64,000 nt of DNA from Cephalotus follicularis (taxonomy: Eukaryota > Streptophyta > Magnoliopsida > Oxalidales > Cephalotaceae), in the NCBI GenBank assembly GCA_001972305.1, contig BDDD01002129.1, positions 122,032-186,031 on the forward strand. The letters are read 5' to 3'. The first letter of the stretch is position 1; each line of letters opens with the position of its first letter. This document shows, piece after piece, positions 1 through 10,609 of this stretch. The notes beneath the pieces are model-generated. The model saw only the letters and a program-made list of their open reading frames with translations. It was not told where the DNA came from and ran no database searches. Both the position numbers and the translations under genes were made by a program.

Positions 1-400
1 TCAATTTACTTTTTCTAAGCTAAGTGAGAGAGAGAGAGAGTTCAAGAACTTGGTTATTGCTGGTTGGATTGCTTGTTGTTTCTGAGACTTGGAGAACATC
101 AAAGGGGAATCTACTCAAGCGTGTAGTGGCAAAGAAAGAAGGAGCCTTCACCCGCTGGTATATTTCTTGGTCCTTCTTTTCTTGCCATGCTTGTATGTCA
201 CCATTGTTTGATATGGTGACACCAATTCAATTATGTTGATGATGTGGTGGTCCATGTGGTCTGTGGACGTGCCATAATGGATTGGTTTTGTTTTTAATTG
301 GGTGTTCTTCCGCTGCCATGTTTCTATGTTTTGTTTCGTTCTACACCCTACACACCAAAGTCCATTTTTGGCACCGGATTCGGTTTATCCGTTTCCATCA
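1..400 (+). mobile_element. LTR fragment, + orientation (same family as 1726-2320 and 6869-7440)
   Basis: This is the reverse complement of sequence seen again at about 1726-2125 and 6869-7270, so it is a third copy of the same LTR in opposite orientation. It ends in TTTCCATCA at position 400, the CA end of the LTR, and the next base starts Gypsy pol remains on the minus strand. No primer-binding site follows, so it is a 3' LTR or solo LTR inserted into element G2. Its left end, and any target duplication of TCCAC (401-405), lie outside the window. A (GA)n run at 27-40 is a local difference from the other copies. The reading frames here are not genes. Confidence 0.8.
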
Positions 401-1010
401 TCCACCACTTGAGCTAAGAATCCTTGAACAGCTTTATCCAATGCCTTACGTACAACCATAGTCGGGATCAACTTCAGAGGTGCCGAGCGCTGCTCGCAAA
501 CCAGCTCCATGCTTGACTCGTCGGTCAAGCAAAAGGAAACAACCTTGCGCAAACAATCGACCACTGCTCGGTGCCTTACCAGCCAATCCATGGCCAGGAT
601 GGCATTAAAGTCCTCAATCTGGAAGGGAATATGGTCGGCTACAAAACTCTATTCATTGATCACAACATCACAACCCCTGTAGAATCATCCAACACGGTAA
701 CTCTGGCCCGTAGGAACAGATACAACGATCTCTTCGTCCAAGGAACTTAACACTCCACATGCATGTATGCAAAATGCATGGGCAACAAAAGATAAAGAGG
801 CTCCCGTGTCAAACAAGACCGTGGCATCTCTGCCAAAGATAAGAGCCTTACCTATAGCCACATCCACAGATCCAAGGGCATCTTCTCTGTTCAGAGCATA
901 GACTCTAGCTGTTGCCGCTGGTCTACCCTGCTGACGACTCCCACCAGTCCTGGATGATCCCGCTTGCTAAGCCATTGAACCAACTCTAGCTCCCGCAGGT
1001 TGTCAATTAG
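401..1010 (-). pseudogene. Gypsy element G2: retropepsin-like protease and start of pol, broken
   Basis: Read on the minus strand, this stretch carries an aspartic protease of Ty3/Gypsy type. The motif VLFDTGASLSFV (about 795-830) holds the DTG catalytic triad, and MDWLVRHRAVVDC (about 550-592) matches the usual GMDWL segment downstream of the flap. Between them the frame is disturbed, so the protease is split over at least two frames. The pol reading stops at 401, where an LTR of another family is inserted. It continues the gag at 1010-1725 and is the downstream part of element G2, whose 5' half is at 7618-8251. Reverse transcriptase and integrase are not in the window and may lie to the left. 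Confidence 0.8.
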
Positions 1011-1725
1011 AAGCAACTGTTAAAGGTGTCATCGTGGTCTGTTGGACTTGTGGACAATTCCTCTTGAAGTTCCCAACCTGGACACACTGGAAGCATTCAT
1101 GGGTGTCTGTCTTGCAGTTGCCAAAGTGGAAGCGACCACACTTCTGGCACTTAGGAGGCTGTTGAGAAACTGATGAACTCTGGTGCCTGTTCTACTGCGC
1201 ACCACTGGCTGTAGGAGGATTCGTCTGCTACGAAGAAAGCGACCCCTGGCCATCAGACCTGGCCTGTCCTCAATTTCCACCGTTAACTTGCTGGTTGGAG
1301 TACCGTTTCCTTCGTTTCCCTTGTCCTCGGGAAGAACCCTCCCCTTGAGCAGATTGCTGTCCATCTCTCTTCTATCCCCTTTCTTGGCGGTTCCTCTGTT
1401 GCATGATACTCTACTCAACTCTCCTGGCAGATTCCACCATATCTCCAAAGACAGTCCAATTGGTTGCTGCCACAATATGTCTTACCTCAGGATTCTACCC
1501 ATCCAATAACTTCTCACACCTCTCCTCTTGGTCTGCAACCAAAACCGGAGCAAAATGAGACAATTCGATAAAGCGGTATTCATACTAGGTCATGATCATG
1601 CTCCCTTAACGTAGATGCAAAAACTCTCTCCTATTGCCCTTCAAGAAGGTAGCCAGAAAGAAGTACTGATGAAACTATCTCTTGAAAACATACCACGTGA
1701 TCATAGCAACATCAGTATGCCTAGC
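1010..1725 (-). pseudogene. Gypsy element G2: C-terminal half of gag with zinc knuckle, broken
   Basis: Minus-strand translation gives a recognisable Gypsy gag: FAPVLVADQEERCEKLLDG near 1500-1550, then WTVFGDMVESARRVE near 1425-1470. A zinc knuckle follows at 1054-1095 reading CFQCVQVGNFKRNC. The expected His of the CCHC knuckle is Asn here. Several in-frame stops are present. The right edge (1721-1725, CTAGC) is one copy of a target duplication; the other copy is at 7618-7622. Skipping the intervening element makes the gag frame continuous across the junction with the fragment at 7618-8120, which shows both were one gene before the Copia-like insertion. Closest relative in the window is the gag of G3 (61719-62817). 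Confidence 0.85.
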
Positions 1726-2756
1726 TGATGGAAATGGATAAACCAAATCCGGAGCCTAAGATGGACAAAGGCATATAGGGTGTAGAAAAAAAACAAAACA
1801 TACAAACATAGCAGCGGAAGAACACCCAATTAAAATAAAAAACAGTCCATAGGCATGTCCACAGACCACATGGATCACCACATCATCAACAGAATTGAAT
1901 TGGTGTCACCATAGAAAACAATGGTGACACACAAGCATGGCAAGAAGAGAAGGACCAAGAGATATACCAGAGGGTGAAGGATCCTTCTTTCTTTGCCGCT
2001 ACACGCTTGAGTAGATTCCCTCTTTGATATTCTCCAAGTCTCTAGAACAACAAGCAATCCGACCAGCAATAACCAAGAACCAAGTGTATGAATTCTCTCT
2101 CTCACACTAAGCTTAGAAAAGGTAAATTGATATTGACCAATGAAGTCAATAATCAATCCACCCTAGATAAGCTCTTGCTTGGTGTATCACAGATGAAGGG
2201 AACACAGACTGCAGAGAAGAATCCGAAGTCACTTGCCCAGCAAAAACTCTACTCCTCACCCTTAACATTTTCTGCAGAAAATGTTTATAACTAGCCTCGT
2301 CCTTCTCTCTCCCACTCTCCCATTCACTTAGGATCATGTTCCTCACTCCTAGGGAGTCTGTGTCCATGATCCCCACGTTCCCATAACATGCAAGAATGGG
2401 AGATAACTGCTGGAGATGAGAGAGAAAACGTGCCCACGAAGTGAGCTCGTGCACAGGTTGCACGTCCTGCTCAAAGACATCGATGCTTTCCAAAAAATAT
2501 CGACGCTTATGTAATGAGGCACTAAAAACATCGACGCTTTCTAAAAGACATCGATGTCTTTAAAAACGTTAAGCATCGATGTCTTTCTAAAAAACGTCGA
2601 CGCTTTGTCTGGCAAGTGAAGCAATTAGAGTCTAACTCTTTTAGTGATCTCATGTACCCTTCGAATATTGGTTTAGTAAGATCAAACATATGTGTTTCCA
2701 CAAAATGCAAAATCCACATAACCGATATTTAACACCAAGACTTAATATGTCCAACA
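1726..2756 (-). repeat. 3' LTR of the Copia-like element (5' limit tentative)
   Basis: The 3' end (TTTCCATCA on the minus strand) is fixed by the CTAGC target duplication at 1721-1725. Bases 1726 to about 2320 match the 5' LTR at 6869 to about 7440. Beyond 2320 the two differ. TGTTGGACATATTAAG, read on the minus strand from 2756, is a plausible LTR start, giving about 1.03 kb, but no second copy confirms it. The LTR contains a palindrome array at 2477-2610. Reading frames here are chance. Confidence 0.6.
2477..2610. repeat. Array of TCGA-core palindromes (ACATCGAYG.. type)
   Basis: Six units with core ATCGA or GTCGA begin at 2479, 2499, 2530, 2550, 2575 and 2596. They form three pairs with internal spacing of 20, 20 and 21 bp. 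Typical units are ACATCGATGTCTTT and ACGTCGACGCTTT. The array lies inside the 3' LTR of the Copia-like element. Confidence 0.9.
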
Positions 2757-3304
2757 TATTAAATAACTAATCATTATAAGGCAGGGACCCTTTAAAATCT
2801 TGGTTAAAATCAGAGGTGCTTATAAATTAACGAAATACCCCCAGGGTCCGGTTTAGCCATCCTAAATCCTCTCAGAATAATATCTAATATTATCCAGATG
2901 GAAAAAATAATCCAATTAATTTTCCCATAATTTATTACACACCGTCATAATGCAAGACTTTCTAAGTCATCGGTTCACGTGTACTATAATCCCTTGTCAT
3001 GCTTGGCCCCGATTGGGGTCTAGGGTAAGGATATGTGTCAACCCTAGATAATACCTCAATGACTAAAATATCTGATCATTACTAGGACGTTTGGTAAACT
3101 CTCTGGAAATCAAATTTCTAGTCTACCTCAACCTTGGCCATGGATTTCATAAGTCCAAAGTATAATCAGACCATAATAGGGCTGATCACCTTCGCTCAGG
3201 TGTGACAATCCCATATTGGGCACTCACTTATATTCGTATAGATTCGATCATACCCAAAGACCACCTGATTTCCAGCCCTGCGTAAGGACTGGGTAAGGTG
3301 GAGA
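2757..3304 (-). other. Noncoding 3' region of the Copia-like element
   Basis: Between the gag zinc knuckle and the tentative start of the 3' LTR there is only AT-rich sequence with no sustained frame and no pol motif. An internal deletion of pol or a non-autonomous design explains it. The strand is that of the gag. Confidence 0.5.
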
Positions 3305-4138
3305 TCAAAGCATAACCGTCTCCATACAATATAGAGAGACAGCAGCAACAGCAACAGGACAATCCTTTTTCCAGTGCCCGGTCTTACCGCACTGGAAACA
3401 AGCACCTTCAGCAGCTAACTTCTTCATTCGATCTTTGGCAACACTCCCACTGGCTCCAAGCTTGCCCTTTTTCTTCTTTTGCTTCTTCTTACCCTTGCCT
3501 TTTGTATTGATAGGCAAGAGCACGCCCTTCCCTTTACAGGAAGATGAGGCACTGCCATTTCCTTGGGTAGACCTAGAAAAAGGAAGAAGTAGAGAGTGGG
3601 TCTTTAACTTCCCAGAGTCAAAATCGGCCTCAGCCGTCCTCAACATAGCAACCAGCTCAGATAGAGTTACCTCTATCTTGTTCATGTGAAAGTTCACCAA
3701 AAACTGTGAGAACGACTTAGGAAGGGACGTCAGAATAAGATCCACATATAGCTCATGGTCTATGACAAACCCTAATTGAGCCAGCTGCTCAATCAAGTCT
3801 ATCATCTGAAACCCATGCTCATGGACTAAAGCTCCCTCTTGCATCTGAGCCTTAAAGAGTTTTCAAGATAGATTAAACCTTTGAGTCCTAGACTCAGCTC
3901 CATACATCTCCTGAAGGTGGAGTAGTATGGCAGATAAGGTCTCAATCTTTTCATTATGACGCTGAAGCTCAAGTGTCATCCCGAGAAGGGCAAGACATCT
4001 AGCCTGCTCGTCATCCTCTAGCCACTTGGCTAGTCGCTCACTCCCTTCAGGCGACGGATCTTCACCCAGTGAAGGAGGCCCCCCAGTCATCACATAGGCC
4101 ATTTTATTGAGGTTGCGGTGCCAATCGTTGAAGTTGGG
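3305..4138 (-). pseudogene. Copia-type gag (UBN2-like) with CCHC zinc knuckle, frameshifted
   Basis: The minus strand encodes a Ty1/Copia gag in two frames. The N-terminal part (3863-4138) contains NFNDWHRNLNKMAYVM, the usual start of this family, which forms the nucleocapsid that packages element RNA. The C-terminal part (3305-3844) has LTSLPKSFSQFLVNFHMNK, then a Lys-rich linker, then the knuckle CFQCGKTGHWKKDC at 3359-3400 with all CCHC residues. A frame break lies near 3845-3865, where a TGA is also seen. The N-terminus is cut at 4138/4139 by an inserted LTR, so no start codon is assigned. No pol follows. Family-typical motifs make the identity secure; function is lost. Confidence 0.85.
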
Positions 4139-4319
4139 TGCAACACCCGAGATTTTCCTATGTTGTAATTTCACAATGTAATGTGTTTTATTGTGAAATT
4201 AATAAAGTAATGGATTTCCAAGGCTTTGATGATGTTTTCCAAACTCTAATAATGTTGACTTTAGAGTAACATGTTAAAGGAATGTTAAAAGGGGTAAAAC
4301 GACGCGGTTTTGGGGAAAC

Positions 4320-4468
4320 GCGTCGATGCCTTTCTAAACACATCGACGTCCTTGAAGCAAAGAGGCGCACGTGACTGCATGCACATGCACATAGATGCAG
4401 GCGTGGACATCGACACCATTGTGTAAAAAGGGGAAAGACGTCGATGTCTTTGAAGAAGACGTTGATGC
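4320..4468. repeat. TCGA-core palindrome array, upstream position
   Basis: Units start at 4322 and 4342 (20 bp apart), 4409, and 4440 and 4461 (21 bp apart), spelled ACATCGACGTCC, GACGTCGATGTCTTT and variants. It lies about 0.2-0.3 kb after the LTR start, the same place as the 31913-32005 array in the related LTR G4. Confidence 0.85.
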
Positions 4469-5237
4469 GTAACGTTTAATGTCAGGAACGTTACTCTGCT
4501 AACAGAATAACGTGCAAAGAGGAACTTTTTAGGGCTTTTTGAAGACGCCTTGGAACACGAACGATACGTGTTGAGCATGCTGGCATGATACCAGGCATGC
4601 AGGTGCTAAAAGGGAAGGATTGGCATGAGACTTGGGTGTGCATGCAGGCCGTGAGATAGCCTTCAACGACTGCTCCTGCAAAAGAAATGAGGTAGAATTG
4701 GGAAAGAGGGAAGGATGGGAAAATGGAGCCTGTGAGATGCATGTAACGGGCCAGAGAAGGAAGAGAGATGTGCGACCAGCATAAACAGCCTCCTCTCTTC
4801 ACCCTTGGTACGGCTAAGACACCAGTGTGAGAAAACAGAAAGTGAAGGAGAGAGAGGTTCCTCCATTGTTGAACTTGGTTGGAGCTTGGACCTTGGAGCT
4901 GGTGGCTTGCAGCAACGGGAAGGACCTAGAGGCTGCTGTGACAGGTTTGGAACGCAAAGAGGTGAACTTTCCAGTTCCTAACTTGGAACAAAAGGTAGGG
5001 GAAGCCATAACTGTAATTTGGAGATTAATATTCATGCATGGACTCTGGTTTTGGTGTATGAAATGCATGATTACTGAATTGATTTTGTTCACTGGATCGA
5101 TGCCATGTTATGCTAGATATGTGATATGCATCTGCATGTTGGTTTAATGCCTTGATTACATGTTATTTTGCATGTATATGATTTGTAATGACCATTGTCT
5201 GTTATGTCGTGAGGAAGAAGACAACTGCTACTCGAAA

Positions 5238-5560
5238 CACGTCGACGCCTTTTAAGAACATCGACGTCTTGGGTTATTTACTTGGTTACTGATGTGAAAA
5301 AGATCGACGTCTTTGGAAAGACATCGATGCCTTAGGCTATCTGCTTGGGTTTTGACGTATTACACGTCGACGCCTAAGGTTCCCACCTTAACGCGTCGAC
5401 GCCGTAAGCAATACGCTGACGTTTAAAGGTCCCAGACCTTGAGCGTCGATGAGTATAATTTGACATCGACGTGTTTAGACAGTAGAACGCGCTGACACTA
5501 AGGACTTGGACATCGACGTTGATGGACAAAGACATCGACACCTTTTAATAGACATTGACG
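5238..5560. repeat. TCGA-core palindrome array, downstream position
   Basis: Core starts at 5241/5260, 5303/5323, 5395/5415, 5445/5465, 5491/5512 and 5534/5554 form pairs 19-21 bp apart; 5366 stands alone. Units read ACATCGACGTCTT, ACACGTCGACGCC and degenerate forms. It lies about 1.1-1.4 kb into the LTR, matching the 30784-31150 array of G4. Confidence 0.9.
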
Positions 5561-6458
5561 TCTTTTGGTACTGTTTGGAGGTTTCCTAATTTTAGCAATG
5601 CGAAACGATCCCGATTCCTAGTAGGATGCATTTGAGCACTTGTATGCATTGTACATACACTGTTTACTGCCTGTTTGTGTACTGTTTGTAAATCATTTAT
5701 GATTTCTAAAGTTATGATATTTAGAAATGCACATGTGAACTCGAAATGCGCTATTTTGTGTGTGGAAATATGTATTAATTAATAACGTATTTTCAAACGA
5801 ACTGATAAACGATTTACACTGCTGATTTGTTCAAGGGTATTTCTACTACTGAAAATACATATTTCAAATATTATCACTTTCAAAATAATTGAAAAAGAAC
5901 TGCCTGTTGTCGATCTAAACGATCACCACTGTACTGTTACTGCACTGTTTACTGTTTGATTCACTGTTTGCTCTGTGAATTTCTATGTGGTTGTGCTTGA
6001 GCCACTGGTTGCATGGCGGAGGCTGCCAGCGCCGGCTAGTGGTAGGGTTGACCTAGGGGCCAAGAGTTGGCTGGGTGACTCACTGTACTGTACTATTGCC
6101 TCGCTTGGTTGCCTGGAGTAGGGACCGAAGTGGGAGTGTAGCGTGGGGCCAGGAGTTGGCGGCGTTACATATACTGCCTGCCTGCTGTGGTCCTTTGTGG
6201 ACATACTGTACTGCCTGTTGGTCCTTTTCGGACATTACTGTGCCTGTTGATGTAACCCTGGCCGGGTTACGACTGTACCGTTCTTGCATACATATATTTT
6301 CTTATATATGTACCCACTGTTATTTTACTCTACTACTAAAATATATATAATTCTCATATATATATATAAACTGGTATTTCCTGCACTGCATCATTTACGC
6401 ATACATTACATGACATGCATCTAATGTTGATCCCGAGCTACTTTTATGACTTAGCCGA

Positions 6459-6570
6459 ACATCGACGCGTTTCATGAAAACATGAACAAGACATCGACGT
6501 CTATCAATAACGTCGACGTGTTTCCTGGGAACATGAACAAGACATCGACGTCTATCAAGAACATCGACGT
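6459..6570. repeat. TCGA-core palindrome array near the 5' end of the Copia-like element
   Basis: Cores at 6461, 6493/6512 and 6544/6563; the two pairs are each 19 bp apart and repeat with a 51-bp period, including the linker ACATGAACAAG. It is a short higher-order tandem repeat. Confidence 0.85.
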
Positions 6571-6855
6571 CTTTAACCCCCTGGGCAGTTTCTGCATTTC
6601 AAAAAATGCAGAAAATAATGGTCTAGACTTTGGCATTCCAATCTAGCAATCCAAACTGCACTATGCATGTTCCAAACATTATTCTAAACATATTATATCA
6701 AATTCACCAGGTCAAAAACACAATGAAATCCAATTTCATGCAAATTTCACTAAGGCACTTTGAAAATCTAGTTTGATCATAACACACATCCATTAATTAA
6801 ACCATTAATCAGTACATCATCTAAAGCATAAATTCAATCAAGGATGATGTGGGAC

Positions 6856-6867
6856 GCTCTGATACCA
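6856..6867 (-). other. Primer-binding site of the Copia-like element
   Basis: The minus strand reads TGGTATCAGAGC, complementary to the 3' end of initiator-Met tRNA. It lies one base inside the LTR end at 6869, so it fixes the 5' LTR and the minus-strand direction of the element. Confidence 0.92.
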
Positions 6868-6868
6868 C

Positions 6869-7617
6869 TGATGGAAATGGATAAACCGAATCCGGAGCCT
6901 AAGATGGACAAAGGCATATAGGGTGTAGAACAAAACAACACATACAAACATAGCAACGGAAGAACACCCAATCAAAATAAAAAACAGTCCATAAGGCATG
7001 TACACAGACCGCATGGATCACCACATCATCAACAGAATTGAATTGGTGTCACCATAGCAAACAATGGTGACACACAAGCATGGCAAGAAGAGAAGGACCA
7101 AGAGATATACCAACGGGTGAAGGCTCCTTCTTTCTTTGCCGCTACATGCTTGAGTAGATTCCCTCTTTGATATTCTCCAAGTCTCTGGAACAACAAGCAA
7201 TCCAACTAGCAATAACCAAGAACCAAGTGTATGAATTCTCTCTCTCACACTAAACTTAGAAAAGGTAAATTGATATTGACAATTGAAGTCAATAATCAAT
7301 CCAACCTAGATAAGCTCTTGCTTGGTGTATCACAGATGAAGGGAACACAGACTGCAGAGAAGAATCCGAAGTCACTTGCCCAGCAAAAACTCTACTCCTC
7401 ACCCTTAACATTTTCTGCAGAAAATGTTTATAACTAGCCTCCTCCTTCTCTCTCCCACGCTAAATTAGCACGCATAATGTTTATAACTAGCCTCCTCCTT
7501 CTCTCTCCCACTCTAAATTAGCACGCATCATATATATAAGAAATAAGATTATTTCATATAAGAATAGATATAAGACGACAGTCCATCCAATGGCTTGTCG
7601 GGTCACTATATCTAACA
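6869..7617 (-). repeat. 5' LTR of the Copia-like element, with internal tandem duplication
   Basis: The 3' end is set by the primer-binding site; the 5' end is set by the CTAGC target duplication at 7618-7622. Around 7424-7530 a unit of about 54 bp (TTTATAACTAGCCTCCTCC through GCACGCAT) is duplicated in tandem. The outermost 85 bp are AT-rich with a short TA run and have no match in the 3' LTR copy. Confidence 0.75.
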
Positions 7618-8120
7618 CTAGCTTGGAGAGCTTCCCACCAAAGAAAAGCATTCTTCCTTACCAAGAAGAAGGCAAGTCCTACGCGTGAGGCATCGGAAAC
7701 TCCCATATGTACAAAAAGCATCTTAAGATGATTCAGCCATGCCTCTACATCCGCTGGATCATCCGTCCCCTCAAAGGTTGCCGCACCTAAATGTTGAAGA
7801 CGCTCCACTGGTAGAGCTTGAGGTCGAGAACCACTCAAAGCTTATGCTATCAACGTAGCAAACTGCATCCACTCTGCCTGACCACCTATACCTATCGGTG
7901 GAGGTACCTGCGCTGCCGGGAACTTAGCTGCCACAACTGGTCTAGTCTCTTTTTCAACCACTCCAAGGTTAGCCTGTACACCAAGTCCAACAGGAAGCAG
8001 TTCTTGATCCACATGTGGTGGGGAGATATCTCTTTCTCTACCCTGACCACGTCCTCTAGCTGGGGAAACCCCTCGTTCCCTACCCAGGCCACTTCCTCGA
8101 GTCTAACGCGGAGGCACCAT
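7618..8120 (-). pseudogene. Gypsy element G2: N-terminal half of gag, with stops
   Basis: The probable start is ATG at 8120 (minus strand). An Arg/Gly-rich N-terminus (RGRGQGRERD) follows, then a region ending ERLQHLGAATFEGTDDP and AWLNHLKMLFVHMGV, and the WWEAL box. This is the retrotrans_gag domain of Ty3/Gypsy elements. A TAG at codon 6 and another stop before ALSGSRPQ break it. The gene runs into the CTAGC target site at 7618-7622, and its continuation is at 1010-1725. G3 has the closest gag in this window, including the RG-rich start. It is a dead gene split by insertion. Confidence 0.85.
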
Positions 8121-8230
8121 CTACCTTCACATGCAAGGTTAGGACATCACTAACATGTGTACTACATAAAATGCAATGCATGCATACCCCCAAAAGTCTC
8201 CAAAGAAAACACAAGGAAACTAAACCAGTC

Positions 8231-8242
8231 TCTCTGATACCA
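8231..8242 (-). other. Primer-binding site of Gypsy element G2
   Basis: The minus strand reads TGGTATCAGAGA, one base off the initiator-Met tRNA complement. An unusually long A/T-rich gap of about nine bases, mostly an A run, separates it from the LTR end at 8252. That could be replication slippage. Confidence 0.75.
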
Positions 8243-8251
8243 AAAAAAAGC

Positions 8252-8312
8252 TGACACGCCCCATTCCCGAGCACCCCCGACCGAGGGCGGCCGTGCAAGG
8301 TGGAAGGATCCC
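8252..8312 (-). mobile_element. G2 5' LTR, 3'-terminal piece
   Basis: The minus strand ends GGGGCGTGTCA next to the G2 primer-binding site. The piece is separated from the rest of the LTR (10610-11814 and 21892-23656) by the solo LTR and the LARD insertion. The assembled LTR would be about 3.0 kb. Confidence 0.7.
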
Positions 8313-8478
8313 TGTGACGACCCGAATTCCCTTTTGTACTGTTCATGCATACTGTACCGTATTGGATCGTATTGAATTGTATTGAATTGAGGTATTCCTA
8401 TACCTATTGTTTTTGTATTGGTTAAATGCATGTATAGTCGGGATTTTGGGTTGGGTTTCAAAGAGTTGGCAGAATCGG

Positions 8479-8488
8479 CTATATAAGC
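8479..8488 (+). promoter_or_regulatory. TATA box of the solo LTR
   Basis: CTATATAAGC lies about 170 bp into the LTR and is followed by a CT-rich tract at 8495-8580, as usual for the U3/R border of plant Gypsy LTRs. The call rests on position and sequence only. Confidence 0.55.
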
Positions 8489-9024
8489 CAATTCCTTAAC
8501 CATTCCTCTCATTTCCCTCATTCTTCTCCCTCTCTCTATCCTTATACCTTGCACTCTCTTGCTGGCAGCCTCCCTCCAACTCCCTAGAAGTCAGATTACA
8601 TCTCCTTCAACAAGGATACCGATTGCAAGTGTGGCTTGCCGATTGAGTGACATAGCAGCCGATTCTTGAGTGTTTCCGGCCATTGAGCGATCGTTAGCTC
8701 AACTTTTGAAGCTTCATTGAAGGTAGGACTTCCCTACTTGAATTATCTATTGCTTAAATGCATGATTGATTGAATTTAATGATTGATTGAGTGATTGAAT
8801 GATTGAATTGAAATGAATTGAAATGAATTGTGAAACTAGGGTTTCATTGATTTTCCTGCTCTAATTGATCTAGGAAGATCGAAATTGAATTTTGAAGGTT
8901 GTAACAAGTTTTACTAACCTTAAATGATTGCTTTTAAACCTTGGTTTTCAAAGAATGGCTTTAAATTGTATTTTGGCTTGGAAATTGCTGTTTTTATGCA
9001 CAAAACCGACCATTCCCAGCAAAG

Positions 9025-9350
9025 ACATCGATCCCCTTGCCCATGGACATCGATGGCTTTCGCTTTGGGATACAACCTCCTTGATTCTGCAGCAAAGACA
9101 TCGATGTCTTTGAAAGACATCGACGTCTTTGACTTGAGATGACCTTTCCTAGAAAAGGCATCGACACGGGACATCGATGTGCATTCCCAGGTCATTTTTA
9201 TTGAAGCGTGTCAAGGTCTTTGTCCAAGTACATCGACGTCTTCAGCCAACTTTGAAAGACATCGATGTCTTTCAAAGACATTGACATCCTTCTACCATTT
9301 TCAAAGGCATGCCCTGATACTCATCGATGTCTTTTGCCAAGGACATCGAC
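9025..9350. repeat. TCGA-core palindrome array with long perfect palindromes
   Basis: Pairs of ATCGA cores: 9027/9049, 9100/9119, 9261/9280 and 9323/9344, spaced 19-22 bp; further units at 9160, 9173 and 9232. The unit at 9094-9111 is an 18-bp perfect palindrome and the unit at 9250-9277 is a 28-bp perfect palindrome centred on ATCGAT. The array is about 0.7 kb into the solo LTR. Confidence 0.93.
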
Positions 9351-10609
9351 GTCTTTCTGGCTGAGTGGAGTTTTTGACTGTTTAAAGCTGGTTTTCAACT
9401 TCTTTTCACATTGCAACTTGACTGCAGCCTCACTTGAGATGTTCAAGTGTTTGAAAACAGTTTTAATGATTATACTGACTGATTGATTTCTTGAGTCATG
9501 AGTGATGTGAGTCTAAGTCGGTAAGTTGGACGCACATTGCCAACCCTCCATTAGATACCGTCACTCATTGACTTTGCTTATTGACATTGAAATGATACTG
9601 TACTGACATGATTTATTGTATTGTATGAATCCTAAAGAGTGACCATATGATTCGTGTCGGCATGTTAGGTTGTTGACTCTGTCCACCTATTTCGTTGATC
9701 ATTTCATTTACCACATTGTATTGACCCGCTGACGAGCGGTACCGATTGATTGACGATTGATGCTCCCGGAGGGTCGTAGTTCCCTAAAGGTATAGTAGCT
9801 GCCCCATGGTTGTAACTCATCGAAATTGTATTGACCAGCCATAGGCTAGAAGAACTATGAGTTCCAGACCTGATCAGTCTGAGAACAATAGATAGATCTC
9901 CCACCTTTTTCGAAGGACTAGCTTCCGTGGGATTGATCATTGCTATTGATTGACATTGTACTGACCCGAGGTCGCATGCTCTATAGGATATTGATTGATT
10001 GATTGGGTGTTTTATACACCACCATTGAGTGTCTGCCATTGATTGATTATTATAGATCCTATCCGTATGCTTTGTTATGGGCCATTGTCATATGGGTAGT
10101 CTGATCGCCAACTGTACATATGCATTTGCCATGTCATGCATTGATATTGTACACCGCACATTGTTATTGCATAGATTGACACCGATATTGCACACTGTAC
10201 ATGCATACATGCTGCATGAGGTTTCTGCTTAGCCAGTGTGGCTAACCGCATCCTTCGGGGTGGGGCTGTGTTGTACCTTTGTGTGTGACATAGGTAGGGT
10301 AGCGGGTAGCAGCGGACCGAAGGATTGAAGACTCTATCGACCAAGGGAATCGTCTGGATCTGACAGAGCTCTTAGTAATATTGTATTGAAGAGTTGATAG
10401 GTGTATTGTAAAAGATTGGTATTGTAAAGAATTATTTTGTCTTCTTCTGTAAGGATGGATTGTTGTATTGTATCTTCCGCTTAATGATACGTATTGCAAA
10501 GTTTTAAGTTTTTCCATATTTTTATACTGCTAGTCCCGACCATTGTATTGTATTTGGATTGAGAGTAATGACACGTGTCCGCCCTGCGGGCGTGGGGTGT
10601 TACAATCCC

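Larger units (their letters stand above)
4139..6430 (+). mobile_element. LTR inserted in the Copia-like element (right end not resolved)
   Basis: It begins TGCAACACCCGAG at 4139, directly after the Copia gag. Its course matches, segment by segment, the minus-strand LTR G4 (30225-32237). Examples are TTGTAATTTCACAATGTAATG near 4163, TTCCTAACTTGGAA near 4976 and GGGGCCAGGAGTTGGC near 6146. It carries palindrome arrays at 4320-4468 and 5238-5560. The right end is uncertain: no TTGGG duplicate of bases 4134-4138 and no clear CA end was found before about 6430. Two other reading frames through 4663-5147 are chance. Confidence 0.65.
1726..7617 (-). mobile_element. Copia-like LTR retrotransposon, internally deleted, nested in G2
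   Basis: The element is flanked by CTAGC at 1721-1725 and 7618-7622. Parts, in minus-strand order: 5' LTR region 6869-7617, primer-binding site 6856-6867, untranslated leader, Copia-type gag (3305-4138), and a 3' LTR ending at 1726. Protease, integrase, reverse transcriptase and RNase H are absent, so it cannot move by itself. A foreign LTR starting at 4139 interrupts the leader/gag junction. The two LTRs share roughly 590 bp next to their 3' ends but differ in their 5' parts, so one was rearranged. The right end starts TGTTAGATATAG on the minus strand. The TSD and the restored reading frame of the host gag make the outer limits secure. Confidence 0.8.
8313..10604 (+). mobile_element. Solo LTR (2,292 bp) with perfect TSD ATCCC
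   Basis: It starts TGTGACGACCCG and ends GTGGGGTGTTACA. Flanks are ATCCC at 8308-8312 and ATCCC at 10605-10609, so it is a complete solo LTR left by LTR-LTR recombination, inserted in the LTR of G2. The sense strand is inferred from a TATA-like CTATATAAGC at 8479, followed by a pyrimidine-rich leader. A palindrome array lies at 9025-9350 and a GATTGAATT-rich stretch at 8760-8830. The rest (9360-10600) shows no frame or motif. All reading frames are incidental; those near 8920-9490 are translations of the palindrome array. Confidence 0.93.

Noticed and set aside
401..405. TCCAC at 401 and TCCAC at 30225 as the two TSD copies of a single element
   Set aside because: The flanking LTRs belong to different families, so the match is coincidence.
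8920..9490. Several open frames with recurring DIDVF, RHRCL and TSMSF peptides
   Set aside because: These peptides are translations of the palindrome array (ACATCGATGTCTTT) in three frames and have no coding meaning.
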